Positions 51,374 through 60,305 of a stretch of 64,000 nt of DNA are shown here, one piece after another (position 1 is the first letter of the stretch; each line of letters begins with the position of its first letter). This DNA is from Fibrella forsythiae (GTDB lineage: Bacteria; Bacteroidota; Bacteroidia; Cytophagales; Spirosomataceae). Under the pieces are notes generated by a model that worked only from the letters and a program-made list of their open reading frames with translations, was not told where the DNA came from and made no database searches. The stretch is taken from contig NZ_JAFMYW010000005.1 of the NCBI RefSeq assembly GCF_017353175.1, positions 310,001-374,000 on the forward strand, in the 5' to 3' direction. The position numbers and the translations under genes were made by a program.

Positions 51374-52852
51374 TTACATCAGACTTTTCAACAACACCAC
51401 GGCTTGTTCCAGTTCTGCTTCAGTAGACGACGCAAAGCCCATGCGGGTACTATTGAGTAGCTGGCCCGGCAAGTTATGAACCAGCCCCGACGACAGGTAC
51501 AGGCCTGCTCTCCCGGTACGTTCGGCGATGGCTTCTAGATCAATGTCCTGGTTGAACGTGGCCCAGATAGCCAGACCGCCGTCGGGTTTGGTGAACTGAA
51601 TCTGATCGTACAACTCACTGGTTAACAGTCGACAAAGATGATCGCGCCGCGCTTCGTAGGTACGTATCGCCTTTCGGAAATGCCGTTTCATCTCGCCCGA
51701 CTGAAACAGTTGCCCAATCGCAAATTCCAGCGCCGGGTCGCCCTGCCGGTCAATGATGCGCCGTAGTCGGGCCATCTCGTCGATTAGGGCGGTGGGGCCA
51801 ACAACGTACCCAACCCGAAATGCCGGGGCTACCGATTTGGTAAGCGAACCAACGTAGACAACCATACCCTGCGGGTCGGCACTGGCCAGGGGGAGAATGG
51901 GTCGGCCGAGGTAATGGAAATCGTAATCATAATCATCTTCCAGAATCGCAAACCGATAATGCTCAGCTAGTTGCAGCAGCCGGATACGTCGGTCGGCGCG
52001 CATGGTAACGGTGGTTGGGTAGTGATGGTGTGGCGTAACGTATACCATCCGGATGGGTTGCCGGGCGCAGAGATCGGCCAGGGCGTCGACGTTCAGGCCG
52101 TGGACATCGACGGGCACCGTCAGTAGCTGTGCGCCTGCTTGCCGGGCATTCATCGTCGCCCCGGTCCAGGTAGTTTCGCCGGTTACTACCACGTCGCCGG
52201 GCCGCAACAGCACCTGACTAGTCAGGTGAATACCCATGATACTCCCGCGTGTGATGAGGATGTTGGCAGATGTAGTACGCAGCCCCCGCGTTTCGTTGAG
52301 GTGCGCCGACAGCTGTTCGCGAAGCAGCGAATTGCCCTTTGTGTCGTTGTATCCGAAATGGGCTTGCGGATTTCCCCAGCGAAAATAAGACCGGTAGGCT
52401 CGGCTCAGTTCATCGAGCGGCGCCAGTCGGGCATCGGGCAAACCATCATCGAAGCGGAGTCCCGCAGGACTACCCAGCGCCGGGCGTGTCAGGTACGTTC
52501 GTGTCTCGAACGCGTAGCCCGGTTGTTCAACTTGTACCGGCGTAGCCTTGGGCCGGGTACGTTCCAACTCGTTGAAGGATAGGGGCGTAACGGTCGGCAT
52601 ATGATCTGCCACAAACGTACCGCTCCCCGTCCGACTGTCGAGCCAGCCCTGCGCCAGCAAGTCATCATAAGCCGCCACAACCGTTTGTCGATTGATTGCC
52701 AGTTGGTTAGCCAATAACCGCGTGCCGGGAAGCCGTTGCCCGGCCGACAACGTACCTGCGCGAATGAGCTGACCAAGCTGCTCGCTCAACTGCACATACA
52801 GTGGTGTGGCCCCTTTTTTATCAAGATGAAGTAACGTAGCGTAGGGCAGCAT
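51374..52852 (-). CDS. MocR-type GntR regulator with aminotransferase domain
   Basis: The ATG at 52852 gives 492 residues; the frame upstream passes through a repeat and is unlikely to be translated. The N-terminal winged helix is of GntR type (LYVQLSEQLGQLIRAGTLSA, GTRLLANQLAINRQTVVAAY). The large C-terminal domain is a fold-type I aminotransferase with ILEDDYDYDFHY and the PLP lysine in YVGSLTKSVAPAFRVGY. MocR proteins sense PLP or amino acids; some (PdxR) control vitamin B6 genes. It is divergent from two flavin-oxidase-fold genes, which it probably regulates. Confidence 0.88.
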   Translation of the reverse strand: MLPYATLLHLDKKGATPLYVQLSEQLGQLIRAGTLSAGQRLPGTRLLANQLAINRQTVVAAYDDLLAQGWLDSRTGSGTFVADHMPTVTPLSFNELERTRPKATPVQVEQPGYAFETRTYLTRPALGSPAGLRFDDGLPDARLAPLDELSRAYRSYFRWGNPQAHFGYNDTKGNSLLREQLSAHLNETRGLRTTSANILITRGSIMGIHLTSQVLLRPGDVVVTGETTWTGATMNARQAGAQLLTVPVDVHGLNVDALADLCARQPIRMVYVTPHHHYPTTVTMRADRRIRLLQLAEHYRFAILEDDYDYDFHYLGRPILPLASADPQGMVVYVGSLTKSVAPAFRVGYVVGPTALIDEMARLRRIIDRQGDPALEFAIGQLFQSGEMKRHFRKAIRTYEARRDHLCRLLTSELYDQIQFTKPDGGLAIWATFNQDIDLEAIAERTGRAGLYLSSGLVHNLPGQLLNSTRMGFASSTEAELEQAVVLLKSLM

Positions 52853-52870
52853 AAATTGAAACGGTTTTCT

Positions 52871-52895
52871 GTCATCCCGACGGAAGGAGGGATGA
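52871..52895. repeat. GTCATCCCG-type interspersed repeat
   Basis: TCATCCC (52872-52878) and GGGATGA (52889-52895) form a 7-bp stem around GACGGAAGGA. Related copies begin TTGTCATCCCG at 53624 and, reversed, at 62890. It sits in the leader of the MocR gene. Confidence 0.6.
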
Positions 52896-52968
52896 TAAAG
52901 AAACTGGACTAGCCGTTTTTCAAAAACTGGCACAAAGAGATAGTCCGGCAAAATACGACGTTTGTGGT

Positions 52969-53589
52969 ATGAAAACACCGCGAACTACACCTAGCCGACT
53001 AGCAAAACGAGCGCGTTACGACGATAAAACGATTCATCCCATTCTTGACGAGGCCCTGTTCTGTACCGTCAGCTATGTGATGAATGGACAGCCAATGGCT
53101 ATTCCAACGGCGTTTGCCCGAAACGGCGATCGGATTTACATTCATGGATCGGTGGGCAGTCATTTCATTCGCAGCATCGAAAATAACGTACCTGTTTGCA
53201 TCACGGTCATGCTGGCCGACGGACTTGTACTGGCGAAGTCGGCGTTTCATCATTCGGTTAATTACCGGTCGGTAGTCGTTTTCGCTACGGCGGAAAAAGT
53301 CGTTGATGAGGCCGAAAAAATGCATGCGCTAGCCCTCATCACCGACCACCTGATTCCCAATCGCTGGGCCGATCTGCGCCCGACAACGGCAAGTGAGCTA
53401 CATAAGACAACTGTGCTGGCCTTTTCACTAACCGAAGCTTCGGCTAAACTCCGCGCGGGAGGGCCTGGTGATGATCCGGAAGACGTTGATTTGCCCACCT
53501 GGGCCGGTGTGATTCCGCTACAGACTATTCGCGCAACGCCCATTCCTGCCGAATATAACACAGTGGAGTTGCCGCATTATTTGATGTGA
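52969..53589 (+). CDS. Pyridoxamine 5'-phosphate oxidase family protein (FMN-binding fold)
   Basis: A 206-residue split-barrel protein of the pyridoxamine 5'-phosphate oxidase-like family. Visible are LARRARYDDKTIH-like start residues, a long barrel core with FCTVSYVMNGQPMAIPTAFA, DRIYIHGSVGSHFIRSIENN, and later SVNYRSVVVFATAEKVVDEA. Such proteins bind FMN, F420 or heme; many reduce small molecules. It is not the biosynthetic PdxH. It starts 116 bases from the divergent MocR gene, which supports control by that regulator. Confidence 0.85.
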   Translation: MKTPRTTPSRLAKRARYDDKTIHPILDEALFCTVSYVMNGQPMAIPTAFARNGDRIYIHGSVGSHFIRSIENNVPVCITVMLADGLVLAKSAFHHSVNYRSVVVFATAEKVVDEAEKMHALALITDHLIPNRWADLRPTTASELHKTTVLAFSLTEASAKLRAGGPGDDPEDVDLPTWAGVIPLQTIRATPIPAEYNTVELPHYLM

Positions 53590-53623
53590 TTTATTCTAAT
53601 TGGTAAGCTATACCAGTGTTTTT

Positions 53624-53668
53624 TTGTCATCCCGCAACGGCGGACCGATCCTGTCGTCGGGATGACAA
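53624..53668. repeat. GTCATCCCG repeat with 11-bp arms
   Basis: TTGTCATCCCG (53624-53634) and its complement (53658-53668) enclose 23 bases including CAACGGCGGACC. It is related to the repeat at 52871. It lies between the two flavin-fold genes and runs up to the start of the next coding frame. Confidence 0.65.
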
Positions 53669-53709
53669 CAATTACTGACGACCAGCTACCTGTAGTTTAT
53701 ACCCCCACC

Positions 53710-54342
53710 ATGTACGTACCCAAACACTTCCAGGAAAACGACCGTAAGGAACTTCTCCAGTTCATGCGCGAGCACTCGTTTGCGCTACTCGTACTGACGA
53801 ACGAAGCTGGTGTGCCTATTGCTACCCACCTTCCCATCAAACTTCAGGTAGATGCTGATGGCACTGCGCTGTTGATCGGTCATATCTCGAAGGCGAATCA
53901 GTTAGCAACGCTTTTTGGAAAACAAACGCCAGCACTTGCTGTCTTTTCAGGGCCGCACGCCTACATTTCCTCGTCATGGTACGACCATGTGAATGTACCC
54001 ACTTGGAATTACCTGTCGGTGCAAGTGTATGGACGTACCCGCGTGTTGACCGATGAAGAAACGCTAGCGTTGCTACGTACCCAGGTTGATAAATACGAAA
54101 CCGCCTCGGCCTGTCCGGTTTCTATCGAGAGTATGACCGAGGCGTATGTTCGTCAGCAAATGAAGGGGCTGATAGCGTTTGAACTGACCATCGAAACGAT
54201 GCAGGGTGCCGCCAAGCTGAGCCAGAACCGGGATGATGTCAACCACGCCGCGATCGTTAAGCAACTCCGCCAACGCGACGATGTTGAGTCGCACCGCGTG
54301 GCCGATGAGATGGAAAAGCGGCGGGAGGGAAATAGTAAGTGA
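53710..54342 (+). CDS. PaiB-type FMN-binding split-barrel protein
   Basis: The ATG at 53710 gives 210 residues (a TTG-free start; an upstream ATG at 53662 would run through a repeat). It belongs to the PaiB-like FMN-binding family: MYVPKHFQENDRKELLQFMR, FALLVLTNEAGVPIATHLPI, GHISKANQLATLFG, FSGPHAYISSSWYDHVNVPT with the following Trp-Asn-Tyr, and VRQQMKGLIAFELTIETMQG. Members are annotated as transcriptional regulators of protease and sporulation genes in Bacillus but are more likely flavin enzymes. It is the second gene after the oxidase-like protein. Confidence 0.88.
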   Translation: MYVPKHFQENDRKELLQFMREHSFALLVLTNEAGVPIATHLPIKLQVDADGTALLIGHISKANQLATLFGKQTPALAVFSGPHAYISSSWYDHVNVPTWNYLSVQVYGRTRVLTDEETLALLRTQVDKYETASACPVSIESMTEAYVRQQMKGLIAFELTIETMQGAAKLSQNRDDVNHAAIVKQLRQRDDVESHRVADEMEKRREGNSK

Positions 54343-54365
54343 CGGCTTCGCGCTGATTGGCTTCG

Positions 54366-54425
54366 GGCTTATGTGTATTGCTGACGCCTAGTCGAAGGGC
54401 CTGGCGTCAGCAATACACATAAGCC
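54366..54425. repeat. Perfect 23-bp hairpin between convergent genes
   Basis: Arms 54366-54388 and 54403-54425 are exact complements around 14 bases. It separates the convergent paiB-like and rimO genes and starts 24 bases after the first and ends 2 bases before the second. It could terminate both, though without long T-runs. A preceding CGCTGATTGGC resembles part of the loop at 36453. Confidence 0.75.
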
Positions 54426-54427
54426 TT

Positions 54428-55768
54428 TTACACCAGCGTAGGTACGTTAACTGCACTAACCACTTCGCCGTAGAGGTCGAACGGTTGGGCGTCGGTGATA
54501 CGTACCTGGGCGAAGTCGCCGAGGCGGACGTAGGTGTTTTTGGTGGCCGGTACCAGCACTTCGTTGTCGACTTCAGGCGAGTCGAATTCGGTGCGGCCAA
54601 TGAAATAGCCACCTTCTTTCCGGTCGAACAGCACTTTGTAGGTTTGCCCCACCTTTTTCAGGTTGTTCTCGTGCGAAATGCCTTCCTGAATCTCCATGAT
54701 GGCGTCGGCGCGTTCCTGCTTTACGTCGTCAGGTACGTCGTCGGCCATGGAATACGAGTGCGTCTGGTCTTCGTGCGAGTAAGTGAACGTACCCAGCCGG
54801 TCGAAGCGCATCCGGTTCACGAAGTCGAGGGTTTCCTCGAATAGCGCGTTGGTTTCGCCGGGGTGACCCACAATCAGGGTCGTGCGCAGGTGAATTCCCG
54901 GCACCCGTTCGCGAATCGTATGCACCAGCTCTTCGGTTTTTTCGCGTGTAATGCCCCGGCGCATCAGCTTCAGCAACTCCGTAGAGCCGGTTTGCAGCGG
55001 CATGTCGAGGTAATTACATACGTTGGGCCGCTCACGCATCACGTCGAGCACATCGAGCGGGAAGCCGGATGGGTAGGCGTATTGCAAGCGAATCCAGTCG
55101 ATGCCTTCTACATCGGCCAGGCGGTCGACGAGCTCGGCGAGGTTACGCTTTTTGGCCAGGTCGAGGCCGTAGTAGGTCAGGTCCTGGGCAATCAGAATCA
55201 GTTCTTTGGTACCGCGACGGGCCAGCGATTTAGCCTCCATGATCAGCTCATCCATCGGACGCGACACGTGGTGACCGCGCATGATCGGAATGGCGCAGAA
55301 CGAACAGGGCCGGTCGCAGCCTTCGGCAATTTTCAGGTAGGCGTAGTGTGCGGGGGTTGTCAGCAGCCGTTCGCCCACGAGTTCATGCTTATAATCAGCA
55401 CGAAGCGTTTTGAGGAGCCGGGGGAGTTCATTGGTGCCAAACCACGCATCGACGGTCGGCATTTCAACTTCCAGCTCGTCTTTGTAGCGGTGTGACAAAC
55501 AGCCCGTTACGTATACTTTATCTACAACCCCGGCCTCTTTGGCGTCGACGTACCTGAGAATGGTATTGATGCTTTCTTCTTTGGCATTATCGATGAAGCC
55601 GCAGGTATTGATCACCACAATGTTGGCGTCGTCCTTTTTTGATTCATGCGTCACGGCCATGCCGTTGCCTTTCAACTGCGTGTACAACGTCTCTGAATCG
55701 ACCAGGTTTTTCGAGCAACCCAGCGTGACGATGTTGATTTTATTGGTAAGTAAGCCTTTGGTTTTCAA
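54428..55768 (-). CDS. rimO: Ribosomal protein S12 methylthiotransferase RimO
   Basis: RimO, 446 residues, methylthiolates Asp88/89 of S12. The first coding codon appears to be TTG (55768); no ATG lies between it and the preceding in-frame stop. The N-terminal UPF0004 domain has NIVTLGCSKNLVDSETLY; the radical SAM site is CDRPCSFCAIPIMRG (three cysteines); TRAM-type C-terminal beta residues follow (VLFDRKEGGYFIGRTEFDSP). It is a single gene here, apart from the ftsY group. Confidence 0.95.
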   Translation of the reverse strand: MKTKGLLTNKINIVTLGCSKNLVDSETLYTQLKGNGMAVTHESKKDDANIVVINTCGFIDNAKEESINTILRYVDAKEAGVVDKVYVTGCLSHRYKDELEVEMPTVDAWFGTNELPRLLKTLRADYKHELVGERLLTTPAHYAYLKIAEGCDRPCSFCAIPIMRGHHVSRPMDELIMEAKSLARRGTKELILIAQDLTYYGLDLAKKRNLAELVDRLADVEGIDWIRLQYAYPSGFPLDVLDVMRERPNVCNYLDMPLQTGSTELLKLMRRGITREKTEELVHTIRERVPGIHLRTTLIVGHPGETNALFEETLDFVNRMRFDRLGTFTYSHEDQTHSYSMADDVPDDVKQERADAIMEIQEGISHENNLKKVGQTYKVLFDRKEGGYFIGRTEFDSPEVDNEVLVPATKNTYVRLGDFAQVRITDAQPFDLYGEVVSAVNVPTLV

Positions 55769-55859
55769 AACAAAATTGGATTGACCCTATCGTGGATTGG
55801 GTAACGCCTGAATACAGTTTCAAGTTTCAGAGAGGGTTGGCTTTGGCGTAGCCACCTCT

Positions 55860-55926
55860 CTAAAAGGTGCCTGCTGACGCCGTTCCGTATAGCGGAAGTT
55901 ACTTCTGCGCTAGCGGCTCCTTTTAG
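55860..55926. repeat. Stem-loop element in the rimO-regulator gap
   Basis: CTAAAAGGTGCC (55860-55871) pairs with GGCTCCTTTTAG (55915-55926) with one mismatch; the flanking CCACCT and AGGTGG extend the pairing with a bulge. Inside are further short complements (CCGTTCCG, GCGGAAG). The 193-base gap (55769-55961) contains no gene. It is another intergenic hairpin, without the GGCAGCGCAAC core. Confidence 0.5.
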
Positions 55927-55961
55927 GTGGTCTGGCATTCCGGCGGCGGGGGCTACACCAG

Positions 55962-57452
55962 CTAATTTTTCCTTAACCCCTCAATTGCCTGTTGTATCTG
56001 GTCGATCTGTTCATTCCGAGCCAATACCACCGGCGCGGCGGCGCGTACGGCACAATCGGGAATAGGGCAGCGCTCGCAGGTTTCACCTACGTCGGTGCGT
56101 GGAATGGCCGGATCGTCGAGGAAAGCGAAGACGGAACGGAGCTGATCGGTGATGGGCAGTCCGATGTTAATACTGCTATTTGTGGTAGACGGTGGCGACG
56201 ATTTGGCAATCGACAGCACTAAATAGGCATTTCCGTCGCTGGAGTAGGTCGTGATTTGCGCCTGACAAGCAGGTTGCCCATTCCAACTACCCGTTGCCTG
56301 TTGCGTTCGCAGGTCGTTCAGGAGGGTCAGGGCCACTTGTCGGCGGCAGTAATGCTCATCGCGGGCAACACCGTGAGGCGTGTGTAACCGACTAAGGTGC
56401 AGTTCTTTAGACAAGACAAAGCGCTGGCCTTCAGTGGGCTGGTCAAAACGGAGGAAGAACAGATCATTCAGCCCAAAACCACTGGCCAGCAGGCTCATTG
56501 TTCGAAGCAGAAACATCTCTGGCGTCACCCCAAACCGCCTGATCGCGCTCAGCAGGCGGTCGGGTTGCCAGGTACGTTGCGCTACGAATTTGGTTAAAAT
56601 CGGCATCAGTTCGGCTCGTGGCATCAGCACCGCCCGCGCAAAGTACGACGCCCGAAAATTGTTCAATACCTCATCAAACGAACGGGCGGCCAGCATCGAC
56701 GATTCCAGCGGGCGGTTATCCAGGTGCAGATGCCGGTAGCCTACTTCACGAGCCAGCGTAAAGGCGGTTTGTTCTGCCGATAACCGACTATTGATCAACA
56801 GGGTGTTCGATTCGGGAATGTACACCGACCGTAGCGATGCCAAGGCGGGTTGGCTCGAATCATCATAGGGGGTAACGGTACAACCGTAGATGTCTGTCAG
56901 TACGCCCGTCAACAGCGCCGGAAGAGTTACTGGCGAGTTAGGGAGTGGATGCGCTGTCAGGAATGCATCGGCCTGCTGTTCCAGCTCATCGAAATAGGTG
57001 TCGTGCATGGCCTGATAGGTGCGCAACACCGAGAAATAAAACTGCTCGACGCGCAGGTCATAATTCCGGCCAATTTCAATGATCGTGCTGATGAACGCGC
57101 TCAGTTTAGCCGGTGCATTTGCCATTACTTCCAAAAAGTAACCCGGTTCAATGCCAAACAGGTCGAATGGTAACTCGTTGAGTACGTTTGAATTGAGTAG
57201 TTCAACAACTGGCTCCAGTTGCTTGCTGACCTTTAGCGAAACCAGCGAATCGTAATCGGTGCCCAACGCTTTGGCAATGGCAAAGATCTTCTCTGACTTC
57301 GGGTACTTCTTCCCCTTTTCGATCTCGTTCAGATACGATGGCGACAGTCCGGTCAGGTCGGCCAGATCGTAGGTCGATAGGCCCTGATCGGCACGTAACT
57401 GTTTCAACTTGAGGCCAAAAATGAGCCGTACTTTTTCCCGATCCGTATTCAT
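55962..57452 (-). CDS. ScfR-type XRE regulator with degenerate IrrE-like domain
   Basis: A 496-residue regulator of the short-chain fatty-acyl regulator type. The XRE helix-turn-helix is at the N-terminus (LKLKQLRADQGLSTYDLADL, TGLSPSYLNEIEKGKKYPK). The central IrrE/ImmA-like domain (QTAFTLAREVGYRHLHL) lacks the HExxH zinc motif and is probably catalytically dead. The C-terminal part (GETCERCPIPDCAVRAAAP) has the Cys-rich ending of this family. Relatives such as RamB and PrpR control acetate and propionate metabolism. It is divergent from pckA with a perfect palindrome between, so it probably controls gluconeogenesis. Confidence 0.88.
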   Translation of the reverse strand: MNTDREKVRLIFGLKLKQLRADQGLSTYDLADLTGLSPSYLNEIEKGKKYPKSEKIFAIAKALGTDYDSLVSLKVSKQLEPVVELLNSNVLNELPFDLFGIEPGYFLEVMANAPAKLSAFISTIIEIGRNYDLRVEQFYFSVLRTYQAMHDTYFDELEQQADAFLTAHPLPNSPVTLPALLTGVLTDIYGCTVTPYDDSSQPALASLRSVYIPESNTLLINSRLSAEQTAFTLAREVGYRHLHLDNRPLESSMLAARSFDEVLNNFRASYFARAVLMPRAELMPILTKFVAQRTWQPDRLLSAIRRFGVTPEMFLLRTMSLLASGFGLNDLFFLRFDQPTEGQRFVLSKELHLSRLHTPHGVARDEHYCRRQVALTLLNDLRTQQATGSWNGQPACQAQITTYSSDGNAYLVLSIAKSSPPSTTNSSINIGLPITDQLRSVFAFLDDPAIPRTDVGETCERCPIPDCAVRAAAPVVLARNEQIDQIQQAIEGLRKN

Positions 57453-57484
57453 AAAGAGGTGTAGAGAGGCTATAAAGCCCCGCG

Positions 57485-57492
57485 CAAAATTA
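57485..57492 (-). promoter_or_regulatory. -7 element of the ScfR-type gene
   Basis: The minus strand reads TAATTTTG at 57492-57485, an exact TAnnTTTG match 33 bases before the regulator ATG. A clear -33 is not seen, which is common when activation is needed. Confidence 0.5.
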
Positions 57493-57526
57493 GGGATTTC
57501 CGTTAAATAAGCGTTGGAATAAAATT

Positions 57527-57542
57527 TAGCGAACGTTCGCTA
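57527..57542. promoter_or_regulatory. Perfect 16-bp palindrome, probable regulator binding site
   Basis: TAGCGAACGTTCGCTA is an exact palindrome without spacer, placed between the -7 elements of the two divergent genes and directly before the pckA promoter region. It is a strong candidate for the site of the adjacent ScfR-type regulator. Confidence 0.7.
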
Positions 57543-57561
57543 TTTGTGTGTTAATCGCTTA

Positions 57562-57569
57562 TATCTTTG
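57562..57569 (+). promoter_or_regulatory. -7 element of pckA
   Basis: TATCTTTG is an exact -7 element, 33 bases before the pckA ATG. TTTG at 57543-57546 could be the -33, but its spacing of 15 bases is short. Confidence 0.6.
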
Positions 57570-57602
57570 CCAGACCTACTCACACAGGTAACAACTACGG
57601 AT

Positions 57603-59201
57603 ATGGTTATCGAACAATCGCAATCGTTTGCCCAACTGATCAGCCTGAACTTCCCGGCTGACAATGCCATTGATTTTCTGCAATTGGCCGAACCGGCCGA
57701 GCTATTTTTTCAACTGTCGCCAGCGTCGCTGATCGAACAGGCGCTACGACGGGGTGAAGGTCAGCTAACTGATACGGGTGCATTGATGTGTACAACGGGG
57801 CGCTTTACGGGGCGTTCGCCAAAAGACCGGTACATCGTCCGCGATGCGTCAACTACCGATACAGTCGATTGGGGGAACGTCAACATCCCATTTGCGCCCG
57901 ATAAGTTCGATCAGCTTCACCGGCGGATGCGCAGTTTTCTGGAATACCGGACTGTTTACGTGCGTTACGCCCGCGCCGGCGCTGATCCTGACCACCAGCT
58001 GAATTTGTGTATTCTGACTACATCGGCCTGGCAGAACCTGTTTTGCCACAACATGTTCCTGCGTGTGCCCGACGAGGAGTTGAACAACTTCAAACCAGAC
58101 TTCACGGTATTGGCCGTACCCGATTTCAAGGCCATTCCGGCTGAAGATGGTACGCGCAGTGAAAACTTCGCCATTCTGGACCTGTCGAAACGAACGTTGC
58201 TCATTGGCGGGACGGGTTATGCCGGCGAGATCAAAAAAGGTATTTTCTCGGCCTTGAATTACCTGTTACCACAACAGGATGTGCTACCGATGCACTGCGC
58301 GGCAAATGTTGGTGAGCGCGATGGAAAATCCGATGTAGCGTTATTCTTCGGCCTATCGGGAACGGGCAAAACCACGCTTTCGGCCGACCCGGACCGTGCG
58401 TTGATTGGCGATGATGAACACGGCTGGAGCGAAACCGGCGTCTTCAATTTCGAGGGCGGTTGTTACGCCAAAGCTATTGACCTGACCCGCGAGCGCGAAC
58501 CGCAGATCTTCGATGCTATTCGCTATGGGGCTATTGTTGAGAATACCCGTTTCTTTCCCGGAACAAGCACCGTTCATTACAGCGATACTAGTCTGACCGA
58601 AAATACACGCACGTCGTACCCGATCGACTTTATCAACAACGCCCGAATCCCTTCAGTAGCGGGGCATCCTGACACGATTTTCTTCCTGACCTGCGATGCG
58701 TTCGGTGTACTGCCGCCCATTGCCCGCCTTACGCCCGAACAGGCTATGCACTATTTTTTGCTGGGATACACGGCGAAAGTAGCAGGCACTGAAATGGGCG
58801 TCACGGAACCGCAGGCTACGTTTTCGGCCTGTTTTGGCGCTGCCTTCATGCCCCTTGCGCCAGGTAGGTACGCTCAAATGCTCGGTGAAAAGATTCGCGA
58901 ACACGATACGGATGTCTGGCTCATTAACACTGGCTGGACTGGCGGCGGCTACGGCGTTGGTCAACGCATCAGCCTCTCATACACACGCGCCCTGATTCGT
59001 GCGGCGCTGGCTGGCAGGCTTGAGCCCGATCAGGTACGTTACCAGGTACATCCTGTTTTCGGCCTTGCCATGCCAATCGCCTGCCCCGACGTACCTGACG
59101 CTTTACTCGATCCCCGCCAAACCTGGGCCGATCCCACTGCTTACGACGAAAAAGCAACGTACCTGCAACGGTTATTCGACGATAAACGGCAACTGCTATA
59201 G
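57603..59201 (+). CDS. pckA: Phosphoenolpyruvate carboxykinase (ATP)
   Basis: PckA, 532 residues from the ATG at 57603 (the frame is open further up with a TTG). It converts oxaloacetate to phosphoenolpyruvate, the committed step of gluconeogenesis. Motifs are GRFTGRSPKDRYIVRD, the ATP loop FGLSGTGKTTLSADPDR, LIGDDEHGWSETGVFNFEGG with the catalytic metal ligand Asp and the Lys in CYAKAIDLTRE, and TRTSYPIDFINNARIPS. It is followed by fbp on the same strand, so the two gluconeogenic genes form a unit under the divergent regulator. Confidence 0.96.
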   Translation: MVIEQSQSFAQLISLNFPADNAIDFLQLAEPAELFFQLSPASLIEQALRRGEGQLTDTGALMCTTGRFTGRSPKDRYIVRDASTTDTVDWGNVNIPFAPDKFDQLHRRMRSFLEYRTVYVRYARAGADPDHQLNLCILTTSAWQNLFCHNMFLRVPDEELNNFKPDFTVLAVPDFKAIPAEDGTRSENFAILDLSKRTLLIGGTGYAGEIKKGIFSALNYLLPQQDVLPMHCAANVGERDGKSDVALFFGLSGTGKTTLSADPDRALIGDDEHGWSETGVFNFEGGCYAKAIDLTREREPQIFDAIRYGAIVENTRFFPGTSTVHYSDTSLTENTRTSYPIDFINNARIPSVAGHPDTIFFLTCDAFGVLPPIARLTPEQAMHYFLLGYTAKVAGTEMGVTEPQATFSACFGAAFMPLAPGRYAQMLGEKIREHDTDVWLINTGWTGGGYGVGQRISLSYTRALIRAALAGRLEPDQVRYQVHPVFGLAMPIACPDVPDALLDPRQTWADPTAYDEKATYLQRLFDDKRQLL

Positions 59202-59264
59202 CGGCTACGCCGAAACAAACCTCTTAGTCGCCTACCACCGCTCATCACTTCCCCCCTTTTATTG

Positions 59265-60305
59265 ATGATGTTCACTGACAATACCTCCGAAATGAGCCAT
59301 CTGGCGTTGCCCGTCGGTACCACGCTTGATCGCTATATTATGCGTCGGCAGACGGCGTTCCCCTATGCTACGGGTGAGCTGTCGCAGTTGCTGCGCGACA
59401 TTGCGCTGGCCAGCAAAATCATCAACCGCGAAATAAACCGGGCGGGATTGATGGACATTACCGGCTCGGCGGGGTCGGGCAATATTCAGGGTGAAACGCA
59501 GCAGAAACTGGATGTAGTGGCCAATATCCGGTTTCTCCGTGCCTTGAAAAACGGGGGGGAAGTCTGCGCGATCATCTCGGAAGAAGACGATGATATTATC
59601 TGTACCGGCAATCGCAACGCCAAATACGTAGTCGCCATCGACCCGCTCGACGGCTCGTCGAACATCGACGTGAATGTATCAATCGGGACTATTTTCTCCA
59701 TTTATCGACGCGTTACGCCGGTTGGAACCGAGGCAACGATGGATGATTTTTTGCAGGGCGGTGATAAGCAGGTAGCGGCTGGGTACGTGCTGTATGGCTC
59801 ATCAACAATCATGGTGCTGACAACCGGCGATGGAGTCAGTGGCTTCACATATGATACCTCGTTGGGCGAATACATTCTATCGCACCCCGACCTTCGCCAA
59901 CCCGCAGCAGGTCAGATCTTTTCGTGCAATGACGGCAATGAACTCGACTACCCGGCCTATGTGCAGACGTACCTGAAAATTTGCAAGCAACAACGTCTGA
60001 CAGGCCGCTATATTGGTTCGCTGGTGGCTGACTTTCACCGGAACCTAATCAAAGGTGGCATTTACTTGTATCCGCCAACGGTAAAAACGCCCAACGGAAA
60101 GTTGCGGCTGCTCTACGAATGCTTCCCAATGGCTTACATCGCCGAACAGGCGGGGGGCGTGGCAACTAACGGCCGGAAACGTCTGCTCGATGTCGAGCCA
60201 ACGAATCTCCATCAGCGTTCCCCGCTTTTCATTGGTTCAACTGACATGATTCAGGCGTTGGGTAGTGCTGAAACAACCTTAATTGCTGGTTTTGCCAGTG
60301 TTTAA
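59265..60305 (+). CDS. fbp: Class I fructose-1,6-bisphosphatase
   Basis: FBPase class I, 346 residues from the ATG at 59265; a second ATG follows at once. It hydrolyses fructose-1,6-bisphosphate to fructose 6-phosphate. Metal and substrate motifs are [34 protein letters not shown] (the DPLDGS site), [19 protein letters not shown] and [20 protein letters not shown]. The gene follows pckA by 63 bases; its 3' end overlaps the convergent membrane protein gene by 27 bases. Confidence 0.96.
   Translation: MMFTDNTSEMSHLALPVGTTLDRYIMRRQTAFPYATGELSQLLRDIALASKIINREINRAGLMDITGSAGSGNIQGETQQKLDVVANIRFLRALKNGGEVCAIISEEDDDIICTGNRNAKYVVAIDPLDGSSNIDVNVSIGTIFSIYRRVTPVGTEATMDDFLQGGDKQVAAGYVLYGSSTIMVLTTGDGVSGFTYDTSLGEYILSHPDLRQPAAGQIFSCNDGNELDYPAYVQTYLKICKQQRLTGRYIGSLVADFHRNLIKGGIYLYPPTVKTPNGKLRLLYECFPMAYIAEQAGGVATNGRKRLLDVEPTNLHQRSPLFIGSTDMIQALGSAETTLIAGFASV

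Noticed and set aside
52852-52978. Upstream extension of the MocR gene by 42 residues
   Set aside because: It crosses a GTCATCCCG repeat and overlaps the divergent gene; the winged helix begins shortly after the ATG at 52852.
53710-54342. PaiB-like protein as a true transcription repressor
   Set aside because: No DNA-binding domain is seen; the FMN-binding split barrel suggests an enzyme, so the regulator name is historical.
55962-57452. Active ImmA/IrrE metallopeptidase
   Set aside because: The HExxH motif is missing in the central domain, so a protease function is not supported; it is better read as an ScfR-type regulator.
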